Shown here one piece after another: positions 25,299-34,516 of a stretch of DNA of 64,000 bases (position 1 is the stretch's first letter; each line of letters opens with the position of its first letter). The notes under the pieces were generated by a model. That model did no database searches and was not told where the DNA came from. It saw only the letters and a list, made by a program, of their open reading frames with translations. Location: assembly GCF_041080675.1 (NCBI RefSeq), contig NZ_CP163520.1:7655501-7719500 (forward strand), in the 5' to 3' direction. The translations under genes were made by a program, and so were the position numbers. The stretch comes from Streptomyces sp. cg36 (GTDB taxonomy: Bacteria > Actinomycetota > Actinomycetes > Streptomycetales > Streptomycetaceae).

Positions 25299-25670
25299 TC
25301 AGCGGGTGGTGGGCAGGTAGGCGTTGCAGCCGTACGCGTCCTTGGTGGCGATGAGGAGGGTCTCGCCGGTCTTCGGTCCGACGACGCCGTCCTCGTCCAG
25401 GCCCGCCCAGTGCTGGAGGGCGTGGATCGCCCCGTCGGTGTCCTTGCCGAAGGCGCCGTCCACGGCGACCGTGTGGTAACCGGTCTGCCAGTGCAGCGAG
25501 TTGGAGATCAGCTGGACGCACCGGACGCTGTTGTACGCGTTCGCCTGGCCGTAGCCGACCCAGAGCGAGGTGCTGGAGGACGCCTGGGCGGTGCCCCCCA
25601 GGGCGCCGACGGTGGCCAGGGCGGCGGTCGCGAAGAGGACGGCGCCGCGACGCTTGATGCTGCTGCTCAA
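25299..25670 (-). CDS. secreted peptidoglycan-binding domain protein
   Basis: 123 residues. Signal peptide near residues 5-30 (AVLFATAALATVGALGGTAQA). The mature part is a single peptidoglycan-binding domain of the type 1 fold: SVRCVQLISNSL, TVAVDGAFGKDTDGAIHALQ, GLDEDGVVGPKTGETLL, with two Cys that could form a disulfide. No catalytic domain. The start is TTG 25670, 5 nt after GGAG; an upstream in-frame ATG at 25703 would spoil the signal. A small wall-associated protein, role unknown. Confidence 0.8.
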   Translation of the reverse strand: MSSSIKRRGAVLFATAALATVGALGGTAQASSSTSLWVGYGQANAYNSVRCVQLISNSLHWQTGYHTVAVDGAFGKDTDGAIHALQHWAGLDEDGVVGPKTGETLLIATKDAYGCNAYLPTTR

Positions 25671-25895
25671 AGTAACTCCAGAAGCGGGAAGGGAAATGAT
25701 CACCGGCGCTCCGGATTCTGCCGCGGCCCGCTAACAGGTCACCAACACGGCCGGGGGCACGTGTATTTTCGCCGCCCCGTTTTCTTACACACCTTTGCCT
25801 CCGCTCTTCCGTACCCCTTTCACGGGCCCGGCAAGGTCGTGTTCACACCGCGCGGGAGAGCCCGGCGGGACGGCATCGGACATGGAGGCACGGGA

Positions 25896-27422
25896 ATGAC
25901 GACGCACATGGGCGGGGCGCGCCGGGCGGGGCTGGCCGTGGGAACGATGGCGCTGCTGTTCTCCGCGCTGCCCACCGCGAGCGCCGCCACCTCGGCGGCG
26001 GTCGGCCCCGGCTGGTGCCCCACCGTCGCCGGACACCGGGTCGACTGCGACACGCTGCGCCGCCCCCTGGTGGCCGGCGAGCCGGAGCTCGGCACGATCG
26101 GGGTGAGTTACGCGGTGGTGCGCCACCGCGGCCCGGGCGCCGCCAAGGGAACCGTCGCCGTCAACCCGGGCGGGCCCGGCGAGGTCGCGATCGGCAAGGC
26201 CGAGCAGTTCGCGGGCGCCCTTGAGGGGCTCCTCGACGACCACGACCTCCTGCTGGTGGACCCCCGGGGCACCGGCGAGTCCGAACGGCTGCCGTGCGGG
26301 GTCACCGACGCCGAGTACCGCTTCGGCACCCGGGCCGAGCAGCGGGACGCGGTCGCGCGCTGCGCCCACCACCTCGGCCCGAAGGCGCGCGGTTACACCA
26401 CGGCGGCCACCGCCGACGACATCGACGCCGTCCGTGCCCGCCTCGGCGTTCCGCGCCTCACCCTCTACGGCCTCTCGTACGGCACGTATCTGATGCCGGT
26501 GTACGCGGAGCGCCATCCGCAGCGGGTGCGCTCGATCGTGCTGTCCGGCGCCTATCCGCACGACTTCGACCCGCTGGCGCGGCCGAACGCGCAGGCCGTG
26601 TCGCTGGCCCTGCGCCGGGTGTGCGAGCGTTCGGTGCCCCGCGCCTGCGACGGGGACAAGGCGGTGCGGGACCTGGCCACCACCGCGGCGCGGCTGCGGG
26701 CGCGGCCCTTGACGGTGCCGGTCACCGCCGACGGCACGACCCACCGCGTGCGCTTCACCGAGGGCAAGCTCGGCAATCTGCTGTACGAGGCCGCCAGCCG
26801 CGGTGCGGGGATGGAGCCGGCCGAGGCGTCGCTGCTGGGGAGCGCGCCCTGGGCGCTGGACCGTTTCGTGAAGGGCGACAGCGCGCCGCTGCGGCGTCTG
26901 GTGCAGGAGGACGGCGCCTCGGCGAGCGCCGAGGACCAGGCCCCGTACGTGGCCGTGGTCTGCAACGACTACCGCAAGGCGTGGGCGGCGGACGCGCCGT
27001 TGCCCGTGCGGTGGCAGCAGTACCGCAAGGCCCTGGCAGGGGCCGGACAGGGCGCGTTCGGCGCGTTCAGCGGCCGGGGGTTCAACGAGGCTCCCACGGA
27101 CGGCGGGGACGTGTGCATCTCCTGGCCGCGCGAGAACACCGCCCGCCCGCAGCCCACCGGCCCGAAGCCGCCGAACGTGCCGGTGCTGGTCCTGTCGGGC
27201 GACCTCGACGCCAACACCCCGGACGCCAATGGCGTGCTGGCCGCGCGCGAGTTCCGCAACGGCGCGTTCTTCTCGGTGCGCAATGTCGGGCACGTCCCGG
27301 AGCTGGAGCCCAGCGGCTGCGTCACGGGCGTCACCAGCCACTTCATCCGCACCGGCACCCCCGGCGACACCTCCTGCCTGCGGACCCTGCCGCCGGTGTC
27401 CGTCACGCCCGTACGCCGCTGA
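25896..27422 (+). CDS. secreted alpha/beta hydrolase, tripeptidyl aminopeptidase-like
   Basis: 508 residues. Signal peptide (RAGLAVGTMALLFSALPTASA), then an alpha/beta hydrolase fold. Oxyanion and nucleophile motifs are VAVNPGGPGE and LYGLSYGTYLMPVYAE (Ser in GLSYG); the acid is in VLVLSGDLDANTP and the His in NVGHVPEL. The C-terminal TAP-like part has Cys residues likely in disulfides. Streptomyces SlpD/SlpE/Tap-type enzymes release tripeptides outside the cell; substrate choice here is inferred. ATG 25896 has GGAGG 7 nt upstream. It lies 45 bp before the response regulator, possibly cotranscribed. Confidence 0.85.
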   Translation: MTTHMGGARRAGLAVGTMALLFSALPTASAATSAAVGPGWCPTVAGHRVDCDTLRRPLVAGEPELGTIGVSYAVVRHRGPGAAKGTVAVNPGGPGEVAIGKAEQFAGALEGLLDDHDLLLVDPRGTGESERLPCGVTDAEYRFGTRAEQRDAVARCAHHLGPKARGYTTAATADDIDAVRARLGVPRLTLYGLSYGTYLMPVYAERHPQRVRSIVLSGAYPHDFDPLARPNAQAVSLALRRVCERSVPRACDGDKAVRDLATTAARLRARPLTVPVTADGTTHRVRFTEGKLGNLLYEAASRGAGMEPAEASLLGSAPWALDRFVKGDSAPLRRLVQEDGASASAEDQAPYVAVVCNDYRKAWAADAPLPVRWQQYRKALAGAGQGAFGAFSGRGFNEAPTDGGDVCISWPRENTARPQPTGPKPPNVPVLVLSGDLDANTPDANGVLAAREFRNGAFFSVRNVGHVPELEPSGCVTGVTSHFIRTGTPGDTSCLRTLPPVSVTPVRR

Positions 27423-27467
27423 CGGGCCGGTGTCGTGACCACGCCCACCACCGGCGAAGATGATCAC

Positions 27468-28175
27468 ATGACTGAGGCAAGCGAGAACCGCCGGACGGTG
27501 CTGGTCGCCGAGGACGACCCCGGTGTGCGCAGCACGCTGGACCAGTTGCTGCGCTTCGAGGGGTATCGCGTCCTGCTGGCATCCGACGGGCTGGAGGCCC
27601 TGGAGCTGCTGGACCGCCACAGTCCGGACGTGGCGGTGGTGGACGTGGTCATGCCGGGCCTGGACGGCCTGGCGCTGTGCCGGATGCTGCGCCGCCGCGG
27701 CGACCGGCTGCCCGTACTGGTCCTGACGGCGCGTCACCAGATCGGCGACCGGGTCGCCGGTCTGGACGCGGGGGCCGACGACTATCTGGCCAAACCGTTC
27801 GCCACGGAGGAGCTGTTCGCCCGGATACGCGCACTGCTGCGCCGCACCACGGACGCGCCGGGCCCGGCGGCCACCGACGTGCTCGGCGTCGCCGACCTCA
27901 CCCTCGACCCGGCCGCGCGCCGGGCGCACCGGGGCACCCGGCCGCTGGACCTGACCAAGACCGAGTTCGACGTACTGGAACTGCTGCTGCACCACGAGGG
28001 CGCGGTGCTCACCCGCACCCAGATCTACGAACGCATCTGGGGCTACGACTTCGACACCACCTCCCGCTCCCTGGACGTGTACATCGGCTATCTGCGGCGC
28101 AAGACCGAGCAGGACGGCGCCCCGCGCCTGATCCACACCGTGCGCAACGTCGGCTACACCGTCCGGGCCCTCTGA
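27468..28175 (+). CDS. OmpR-type response regulator
   Basis: 235 residues. Receiver domain 10-120 with acidic pocket EDD and phosphoacceptor Asp59 (VAVVDVVMPGLDG), Thr in VLVLTARH, and Lys in YLAKPF. The C-terminal winged helix (about 140-233) has DLTKTEFDVLELLLHHEGAV, SLDVYIGYLRRKTE and IHTVRNVGYTVR. ATG 27468 is preferred over GTG 27435. Its stop overlaps the start of the sensor kinase by one base (TGATG), so the pair is translationally coupled. The signal and targets are unknown; the secreted peptidase upstream is a possible target by position. Confidence 0.9.
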   Translation: MTEASENRRTVLVAEDDPGVRSTLDQLLRFEGYRVLLASDGLEALELLDRHSPDVAVVDVVMPGLDGLALCRMLRRRGDRLPVLVLTARHQIGDRVAGLDAGADDYLAKPFATEELFARIRALLRRTTDAPGPAATDVLGVADLTLDPAARRAHRGTRPLDLTKTEFDVLELLLHHEGAVLTRTQIYERIWGYDFDTTSRSLDVYIGYLRRKTEQDGAPRLIHTVRNVGYTVRAL

Positions 28176-29476
28176 TGCTGCGCGCCAAGATCACCCTGGT
28201 CGTGGTGGCCGCCGCCGCGCTCGCCATCACCCTGGCCGCCGCCATCTCCTACCGCAACGTCAGCGACGTCGTCGCCGAGCAGTTCGACCGCGCCCTGGAC
28301 GACCGCGCCGCGACGGTCGTCGCCCTGCTGGGGGCCTCCCGCACCCCGCCCGCCCGGCCGGACACCACCGAGCAACTGATCGGCGCCGAGGGCTCGGTGC
28401 GTCCGCTGGCGCCGGGCCGGGCGACCCTGCCGCCCCCCGAGTCGGCCCTGCGCGTCGCCCGCACCGGACGGAGCGCCGCGCGCCAGGACCTGACGGTGGA
28501 CGGCGCCGAGTACGGCGTCCTGACCACGCCCCTGCCCGGCGGCGGCGCGGTCATGATCGCCCAGCACTACGCCGGCGCCGAACGCATCGACCACGCCTTC
28601 CTGTGGCGCATCCCCTGGACCACGGTCGCCGCCACCGCCCTGTCGGCGCTGCTCAGCTGGCTCGCCCTGGACCGCGTCCTGCGCCCGGTGCGCCGGCTGG
28701 CCCGGGCCACCCGGACCATCACCACCACCCAGGACCTCACCACCCGGCTGCCGCCCGCCGGGCGCGACGAGATCGGCCAGCTGACCCGCAGCTTCGACGC
28801 CATGCTCACGGCCCTGCGCCGTTCGCGCGCCCAGCAGCAGCGGCTCGTCCAGGACGCGAGCCATGAACTGCGCACCCCGCTGACCTCGGTGCGCGGCAGC
28901 GCGGAGCTCCTCCAGCGCGGGCGCGGCAGACTGGCGCCCGAGGACGAGGAGAAGATCCTCACCACCCTGGTCACCGAGGCCGCCGCCCTCGACGCCCTGG
29001 TCCACGAGCTCGTCGACCTGGCCACCGACCGCACGACCGAGGAGGAGCAGACGGAGGTGGACCTCCACGCGGTCGCCGAGGAGGCCGCCGAGCGCTGCGC
29101 CCGGCGCACCGGCCGGGCCGTCACCGTCACGGCCGCCGCCGCCGTACCGGTGCGCGCCCGTCCGCGCGCGGTGCGGCGCTGCGTGGACAACCTCCTCAGC
29201 AACGCGGTGAAGTTCAGCCCCGAGGGCGCCCCGGTCACCGTCCACATCGAGGGACCCCGGCTCTGCGTACGCGACGGGGGCCCCGGTATCGCGTCGCACG
29301 AGCGGGAGGCCGTCTTCGACCGCTTCTACCGGGGCCCGCGCACCCAGGCGGTGCCGGGCTCCGGGCTCGGCCTGGCGATCGTCCACGACCTGGTGGCCGC
29401 CGACGACGGCGAGGTGTTCGTGGACGCCGCGCCCGGAGGCGGTGCGGAGGTCGGCTTCCGGCTGCGCCCCCATTGA
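28175..29476 (+). CDS. sensor histidine kinase
   Basis: 433 residues. Two membrane helices (about 6-26 and 147-168) flank an extracellular sensor of about 120 residues with no known fold. A HAMP follows (RPVRRLARATRTITTTQDLT), then the phosphoacceptor His230 in QDASHELRTPLTSVRGSAEL. The ATPase has an N-box (VDNLLSNAVKFS), DGGPGI, and the G2 box GSGLGLAIVHDLV. It should phosphorylate the response regulator encoded directly upstream, with which it overlaps. No accessory sensor domain in the cytoplasm. Confidence 0.9.
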   Translation: MLRAKITLVVVAAAALAITLAAAISYRNVSDVVAEQFDRALDDRAATVVALLGASRTPPARPDTTEQLIGAEGSVRPLAPGRATLPPPESALRVARTGRSAARQDLTVDGAEYGVLTTPLPGGGAVMIAQHYAGAERIDHAFLWRIPWTTVAATALSALLSWLALDRVLRPVRRLARATRTITTTQDLTTRLPPAGRDEIGQLTRSFDAMLTALRRSRAQQQRLVQDASHELRTPLTSVRGSAELLQRGRGRLAPEDEEKILTTLVTEAAALDALVHELVDLATDRTTEEEQTEVDLHAVAEEAAERCARRTGRAVTVTAAAAVPVRARPRAVRRCVDNLLSNAVKFSPEGAPVTVHIEGPRLCVRDGGPGIASHEREAVFDRFYRGPRTQAVPGSGLGLAIVHDLVAADDGEVFVDAAPGGGAEVGFRLRPH

Positions 29477-29798
29477 CTTCGTCAAGTGAAGGGATGCGCA
29501 CCGCTTGACAGTCAATTGGCCCCACTGGCTTCATGTGTTGCAGGGTGAGCGCGTCGGTCCGGCGCGCCCGTCCCGTACTGGTTCTGCTTCGGAGGCGGCC
29601 GTCCGGCTGCCTCGGCCCGAGTCCTTCAAGTCATGTCCGGAAGAAGCCGAGGGAGCCGTCGCCCATCGAGGAGAGCGCTCTCAAGAAGCCCGCTCCGCCC
29701 GACCGCCGAGCGCTCGGCGCCCCGGCACGACCACCCGACTCCAGCACCGCCGCCCGGCCGCTCGGAGCCGGGCGGCCACGTCCCAAGGAGCCATTGAC
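29477..29798. other. control region of the GH3 gene
   Basis: About 320 bases with no gene between the sensor kinase and the GH3 gene. The first 60 bases are AT-richer and contain two TTGAC elements (near 29475 and 29503) that could be -35 boxes. A LacI-type palindrome lies at 29671-29682. No other structure is convincing. Confidence 0.5.
29671..29682. promoter_or_regulatory. CebR/LacI-type palindrome
   Basis: GAGAGCGCTCTC is a perfect 12-bp palindrome with the AGCGCT centre of LacI-family operators; the Streptomyces CebR box is TGGGAGCGCTCCCA. It lies 117 bp upstream of the GTG of the secreted GH3 glycosidase, a logical target for sugar-responsive repression. No LacI gene is in the window, so the regulator would act in trans. 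Confidence 0.6.
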
Positions 29799-31760
29799 GT
29801 GAGACAGCTCGTACGCGGCGCCCTGCCGCGCCGACGCACCACCGGACGACGCACGGCGGGGATCCTCCTGGCCGCCGCCGCGCTGGTCGCCACCGCGGTC
29901 CCCGTCTCCTCGGCCATGGCCGAACCGGGTGCCACCGCCGCGGGCGGGCACGGCACCCCGCCCTACCTCAACCCCCAGGTGCCCACCGCCCGGCGCGTGG
30001 CCGATCTCCTCGGGCGCATGACGACGGCGGAGAAGATCGGCCAGATGACCCAGGCCGAACGCGGCTCGGTCGACGCCGACCCCGCGAAGATCACCGATCT
30101 CCAGCTGGGCTCCCTGCTCTCCGGCGGCGGCTCCACCCCGGCGTCCAACACCCCCAAGGCGTGGGCGGACATGGTCGACGGCTACCAGTCGCGCGCCCTC
30201 GCCACCCGGCTGCGCATCCCGCTCCTGTACGGCGTCGACTCCGTCCACGGACACGGCAACCTGGTGGGGGCGACGGTCTTCCCCCACAACATCGGCCTGG
30301 GTGCCACACGGGATCCCCGGCTGGTCGCCGAGGTCGAGCACGTCACCGCCACCGAGACCCGCGCCACCGGACCGCAGTGGGTCTTCGCGCCGTGCGTCTG
30401 CGTGGCCCGCGACGACCGCTGGGGCCGCACCTACGAGAGCTTCGGCGAGGACCCGGCCCTGGTCCAGCGGATGGAGACCGCCATCGACGGCTTCCAGGGC
30501 ACCCGCGCCGAGGACCTGGCGCGGCCCGATCGCGTCCTGGCCACCGTCAAGCACTACGCGGGCGACGGCGACACCACCTACGGCACGTCCACCACCAACA
30601 CCTACACCCTCGACCAGGGCGTCACGCGCACCAGCCACCAGCGCTTCGCCGCCGTCGACCTGGCGCCGTACGTGACCGCCGTACAGGTCCACCACGCGGG
30701 CAGCGTCATGCCGTCGTACTCCTCCGTCCAGTGGACCGACGTGCCCGGCAGCACGCCGGTCAAGATGAGCGCCAGCAAGGAACTGCTCACCGACGTCCTG
30801 AAGCAGAAGATCGGCTTCGACGGGTTCCTGATCAGCGACTGGGACGCCGTCACCCAGCTCCCGGGCGACTTCGCCGCCCAGGTCCGCACCTCCGTCAACG
30901 CGGGCATGGACATGTTCATGCAGCCGTACGACGCGCCGCAGTTCGAGCAGGCCCTCGCCGCCGAGGTACAGGCCGGGCGGGTGCCGATGACCCGTATCGA
31001 CGACGCGGTCTCCCGGATCCTGCGCGCCAAGTTCCAGCTCGGCCTCTTCGAGCACCCCTACACCGACCGCACCCACCTCGCCGACGTCGGCTCCGCCGCC
31101 CACCGGGGCGTGGCCCGCCGGGCCGTCGCCGCGTCCCAGGTCCTGCTGAAGAACGACCACCACGCCCTGCCGCTCAAGCCCTCCCAGCGCATCTACGTCG
31201 CCGGGGTCAACGCCGACGACCTCGGCAACCAGGCGGGCGGCTGGACCGTGACCTGGCAGGGCCAGTCCGGCAACACCGCCTTCCCCGGCACCACCATCCT
31301 CCAGGGCATCCGGCACGCCGCGCAGGACGTCACCTACAGCGCCGACGCCAGCGCCCCGACCACCGGCCACGACGTGGGCATCGTCGTCGTCGGAGAGACC
31401 CCCTACGCCGAAGGCGTCGGCGATGTCGGCAACGGCGGCCACACCCTGAACCTCTCCGCCGCGGACCGGGCGAACATCGACCGCGTCTGCTCCGCGATCA
31501 AGACGTGCCTGGTCCTCGACGTGGCGGGCCGGCCGCAGATCATCACCGACCAGCTGCCCAAGGCCGACGCCTTCGTCATGTCGTGGCTGCCCGGCAGCGA
31601 GGGCGACGGCGTCGCCGACGTGCTGTTCGGCAAGCGCCCCTTCACCGGGAAGCTCCCCGTCACCTGGCCCCGCAGCGAGGCCCAGGAACCGATCAACATC
31701 GGTGACGCCTCCTACGACCCGCTGTTCCGCTACGGATACGGCCTCACCACCGGGCACTGA
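29799..31760 (+). CDS. secreted glycoside hydrolase family 3 (beta-glucosidase type)
   Basis: 653 residues. Long signal peptide (RRTAGILLAAAALVATAVPVSSAMA), so exported. The GH3 N-terminal barrel has MTTAEKIGQMTQAERGSVD, LLYGVDSVHGHGN, VFPHNIGLGATRD and the substrate-binding KHYAGDGD. The nucleophile Asp is in FDGFLISDWDAV. The C-terminal domain (about 430-653) has GWTVTWQGQSGN and VVVGETPYAEGVGD, typical of beta-glucosidase or exo-beta-glucanase members. GTG 29799 follows AAGGAG at 8 nt. It probably hydrolyses beta-glucan oligosaccharides outside the cell, with likely LacI-type control upstream. The terminator just after it is shared with the convergent operon. Confidence 0.9.
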   Translation: MRQLVRGALPRRRTTGRRTAGILLAAAALVATAVPVSSAMAEPGATAAGGHGTPPYLNPQVPTARRVADLLGRMTTAEKIGQMTQAERGSVDADPAKITDLQLGSLLSGGGSTPASNTPKAWADMVDGYQSRALATRLRIPLLYGVDSVHGHGNLVGATVFPHNIGLGATRDPRLVAEVEHVTATETRATGPQWVFAPCVCVARDDRWGRTYESFGEDPALVQRMETAIDGFQGTRAEDLARPDRVLATVKHYAGDGDTTYGTSTTNTYTLDQGVTRTSHQRFAAVDLAPYVTAVQVHHAGSVMPSYSSVQWTDVPGSTPVKMSASKELLTDVLKQKIGFDGFLISDWDAVTQLPGDFAAQVRTSVNAGMDMFMQPYDAPQFEQALAAEVQAGRVPMTRIDDAVSRILRAKFQLGLFEHPYTDRTHLADVGSAAHRGVARRAVAASQVLLKNDHHALPLKPSQRIYVAGVNADDLGNQAGGWTVTWQGQSGNTAFPGTTILQGIRHAAQDVTYSADASAPTTGHDVGIVVVGETPYAEGVGDVGNGGHTLNLSAADRANIDRVCSAIKTCLVLDVAGRPQIITDQLPKADAFVMSWLPGSEGDGVADVLFGKRPFTGKLPVTWPRSEAQEPINIGDASYDPLFRYGYGLTTGH

Positions 31761-31774
31761 ACGACCCCTTCCAC

Positions 31775-31814
31775 GAGGGGCGTGCGGCTAGGCACTCCTG
31801 GCCGCACGCCCCTC
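31775..31814. terminator. bidirectional terminator hairpin
   Basis: Perfect 14-bp stem (31775-31788 with 31801-31814) with a 12-nt loop. It follows the GH3 stop (31760) and overlaps the last codons of the convergent monooxygenase gene (stop at 31788), so it can end both transcripts. Confidence 0.75.
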
Positions 31815-33167
31815 GCGCCCCTCGTCGGGGTGGGCCAGACCGAGGTGGTCGCGCAGCGTCGTACCCGCGTACTCCGTCCGGAAGACACCGCGCTCCTGGA
31901 GCAGCGGTACGACCCGGTCCGCGAACGGGTCGAGGCCGCCCGGGGTGATGTGCGGGACCAGGATGAAGCCGTCGGCGGCGTCCGCCTGGACGAAGGCGTC
32001 GATGGTGTCGGCCACCGTTGCCGGGGAGCCGACGAAGTTCTGCCGGTTGCCGGTCTCGATGACCAGGTCGCGGATCGACCACTTGTTGGCGGCGGCCAGT
32101 TCGCGCCACTCGCGGGCCGTGGCCAGCGGATCGCGGTACATCCGCACCTGCGCCCGGCCCCGGGCGATGGTGTGCTCACCCGGGTCGGGGTCGATGTCGG
32201 GGAGCGGGCCGTCCGGGTCGTAGGCCGACAGATCGCGGTTCCACACGAACTCCAGGTGCTTGATGGCGGTGGCCCCGCTCACCTGGAGCCGGCGCACCTC
32301 CCGCGCCAGCTCCTCCGCCTCGGCGTCGGTGTCGCCGAGCACGAAGCTCGCGGCGGGCAGGATCAGCAGCTGGTCGTGCGCGCGGCCGTAGCGGGCCAGC
32401 CGCCCCTTGACGTCGGCGTAGAACGCCTGGCCGCGCTCCAGGGACGCGTACCGGCTGAAGATGGCGTCCGCACCGGCCGCCGCGAACTCGCGTCCCTCGT
32501 CGGAGTCGCCCGCCTGGAAGATCACCGGACGGCCCTGCGGGCCGCGCGGAACGTTGAAGCGGCCCTGGATGTCGAAGTGCGCGCCCCGGTGGGCGAACGC
32601 CCCGGCGCGCGCGTCGCCGAGGAAGGTGCCCGATGCGGGGTCCGCGACGATCTCGTCCCCGCGCCAGGAGTCGAACAGCTCATGGGCGGTGGCCAGGAAC
32701 TCCTTGGCCCGAGAGTAGCGCTCCTCCTGCGGCAGGAAGCCGCCGCGCCGGAAGTTCTCCCCGGTGAAGGCGTCCCACGAGGTGACCACGTTCCAGGCGG
32801 CGCGGCCCTGCGAGAGGTGGTCGAGCGTGGCGAACTGGCGCGCCACCTCGTACGGCTCGTTGAAGGTGGAGTTGATGGTGCCGGTCAGCCCGAGGCGCTC
32901 GGTCACCGCGGCCAGCGCGGTCAGTACGGTGAAGGTGTCCGGGCGGCCCACGACGTCCAAGTCGTATATTTCGCCGCCCTGTTCGCGCAGCCGCAGCCCC
33001 TCGGCGAGGAAAAGGAAGTCGAACTTGGCGCGTTCGGCGGTGCGGGCGAAGTGGGTGAAGGAGCTGAAGTCGATGTGGCTGCCCGCCTCGGGGTCGCTCC
33101 ACACGGTGGTGTTGTTGACCCCGGGGAAGTGGGCGGCGAGATGGATCTGCTTGAGCGGCTTGCTCAT
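31788..33167 (-). CDS. NtaA/SnaA/DszA-type flavin monooxygenase
   Basis: 459 residues of the bacterial luciferase-like (LLM) superfamily, nitrilotriacetate monooxygenase branch. Motifs: IHLAAHFPGVNNTTVWSDPE, FTHFARTAERAKFDFLFLAE, TGTINSTFNEPYEVARQFAT, LDHLSQGRAAWNVVTSWDAF and GRPVIFQAGDSDEGREFAA. It uses FMNH2 from a separate reductase. The closest functional analogy by position is Bacillus YtnJ (CmoJ), which acts on S-alkylated cysteine derivatives. Last gene of the operon, 18 bp after the next monooxygenase. Substrate inferred from the sulfur-type leader and the amino acid transporter; degradation of another xenobiotic cannot be excluded. Confidence 0.85.
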   Translation of the reverse strand: MSKPLKQIHLAAHFPGVNNTTVWSDPEAGSHIDFSSFTHFARTAERAKFDFLFLAEGLRLREQGGEIYDLDVVGRPDTFTVLTALAAVTERLGLTGTINSTFNEPYEVARQFATLDHLSQGRAAWNVVTSWDAFTGENFRRGGFLPQEERYSRAKEFLATAHELFDSWRGDEIVADPASGTFLGDARAGAFAHRGAHFDIQGRFNVPRGPQGRPVIFQAGDSDEGREFAAAGADAIFSRYASLERGQAFYADVKGRLARYGRAHDQLLILPAASFVLGDTDAEAEELAREVRRLQVSGATAIKHLEFVWNRDLSAYDPDGPLPDIDPDPGEHTIARGRAQVRMYRDPLATAREWRELAAANKWSIRDLVIETGNRQNFVGSPATVADTIDAFVQADAADGFILVPHITPGGLDPFADRVVPLLQERGVFRTEYAGTTLRDHLGLAHPDEGREGRAARSA

Positions 33168-33185
33168 GGTGGGATTCCTCGGGGC

Positions 33186-34400
33186 TCAGACGGTCGGGGT
33201 GGCGGCGTAGCGGCTGACGGGACGGGCGAGCCCGAGCAGGCCGCGCAGGGTGTCGGCCTCGTAGGCGGCCCGGAAGGCGCCACGGCGCTGGAGCTCGGGC
33301 ACCAGCGCGCGGGTGACGGCCGGCAGGTCGTGGCCCACGACGGCGGGGCGCAGCCGGAATCCGCTCAGCCCGGCCTCCTGCCAGTCCAGCAGCAGATCGG
33401 CGAGTTCGGCCGGAGTGCCGGCGAAGACGAGGGCGTCGCTCGTGTACGGGTCCCCGGCGAGGGCGTCCAGACGCTCCCGCCGGGCCCGGGCGGCCCCGGG
33501 GGCGTCGTCCAGGAAGACCACCAGGTCACCGAAGACGTGCAGCCGCTCGCCACCGCGTCCCGCGGCCGTCTGCTCGGTACGGATCTCCTCGACGATCGCG
33601 AGGGCGTGGGCCCGGTCGTGCGGGGTGACGTAGGCGAGGTCGGCGGAGCGGGCCACCAGCCGGTACGGGACGGTGGCGTGCGCCAGCGCGCTGACGAGCG
33701 GCTGGCCCTGGGGCGGCCGGGGGGTGATCGAGGGGCCCTTGACGCTGAAGTGCTCACCCGTGAAGTCGATGTAGTGCAGCTTGGCGCGGTCGACGAAGCG
33801 GCCGGTGGCCACGTCGCGGATCTCCGCGTCGTCCTCCCAGCTGTCCCAGAGCCGGCGCACGACCTCCACGTAGTCGGCGGCCTCGTCGAACAGGCCGCGC
33901 ACCGCCTGCTGTCCGGCGGGTGTGCGGAAGGCGTCGGCGGGCAGCGGCGGGAGGGTGCGCCGGCCGAAGTGGGCCGCCTCGTTCGGACGCGGGGCGATCT
34001 GTACCCGCAGGCCCGCCCGGCCCAGGCTCACATGGTCGAGCGTGGCGATCGCCTTGGAGATGTGGAACGGCTCGGTGTGGGTGGCCACCACGGTCGGCAC
34101 CAGTCCGATGCGGCGGGTGAGCGGGGCGACCCTGGCCGCTACGAGGACCGCGTCCAGCCGGCCCCGGACCTGGTCGGTGCGCCCGTCGGGTTCGGTGGGG
34201 TGCGAGGACTGGGGGCCGAGGGCGTCCTCGATGGTGACGAAGTCGAGCAGGCCCCGCTCGGCCTCGGTGACCAGATCGGTCCAGTACGCGGCGGTCAGCA
34301 GCTCGCGGGGGCGGGCCACGGGTTCGCGCCAGGCGGCGGGGTGCCAGCCCGCGCCGTCGAGGGCGACGGCGAGGTGCAGAGGCGAAGGTGTTGTGGACAA
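33186..34400 (-). CDS. LLM-class flavin monooxygenase (YtmO-like role)
   Basis: 404 residues. Luciferase-like fold: LHLAVALDGAGWHPAAWREP, LVTEAERGLLDFVTIEDALG, LTRRIGLVPTVVATHTEPFH, KAIATLDHVSLGRAGLRVQI and GQPLVSALAHATVPYRLVAR. The best start is TTG 34400, 9 nt after AGGAAGG; the frame stays open upstream but without protein-like sequence. It lies 116 bp after the substrate-binding protein gene and 18 bp before the second monooxygenase. Two different LLM oxygenases after an amino acid transporter repeat the order of the Bacillus ytmI operon (YtmO and YtnJ). Confidence 0.8.
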   Translation of the reverse strand: MSTTPSPLHLAVALDGAGWHPAAWREPVARPRELLTAAYWTDLVTEAERGLLDFVTIEDALGPQSSHPTEPDGRTDQVRGRLDAVLVAARVAPLTRRIGLVPTVVATHTEPFHISKAIATLDHVSLGRAGLRVQIAPRPNEAAHFGRRTLPPLPADAFRTPAGQQAVRGLFDEAADYVEVVRRLWDSWEDDAEIRDVATGRFVDRAKLHYIDFTGEHFSVKGPSITPRPPQGQPLVSALAHATVPYRLVARSADLAYVTPHDRAHALAIVEEIRTEQTAAGRGGERLHVFGDLVVFLDDAPGAARARRERLDALAGDPYTSDALVFAGTPAELADLLLDWQEAGLSGFRLRPAVVGHDLPAVTRALVPELQRRGAFRAAYEADTLRGLLGLARPVSRYAATPTV

Positions 34401-34516
34401 GGGAACGCGCCTTCCTGATGAGTGTCGCAGAAGAGCCGCACCGGTGCGGAGGGGGCGGCTGTGAGTGGGTTGAGCGTGCCGCGAGCCCCTTGGCGGGACG
34501 AACGGGCGCGCAGGGA

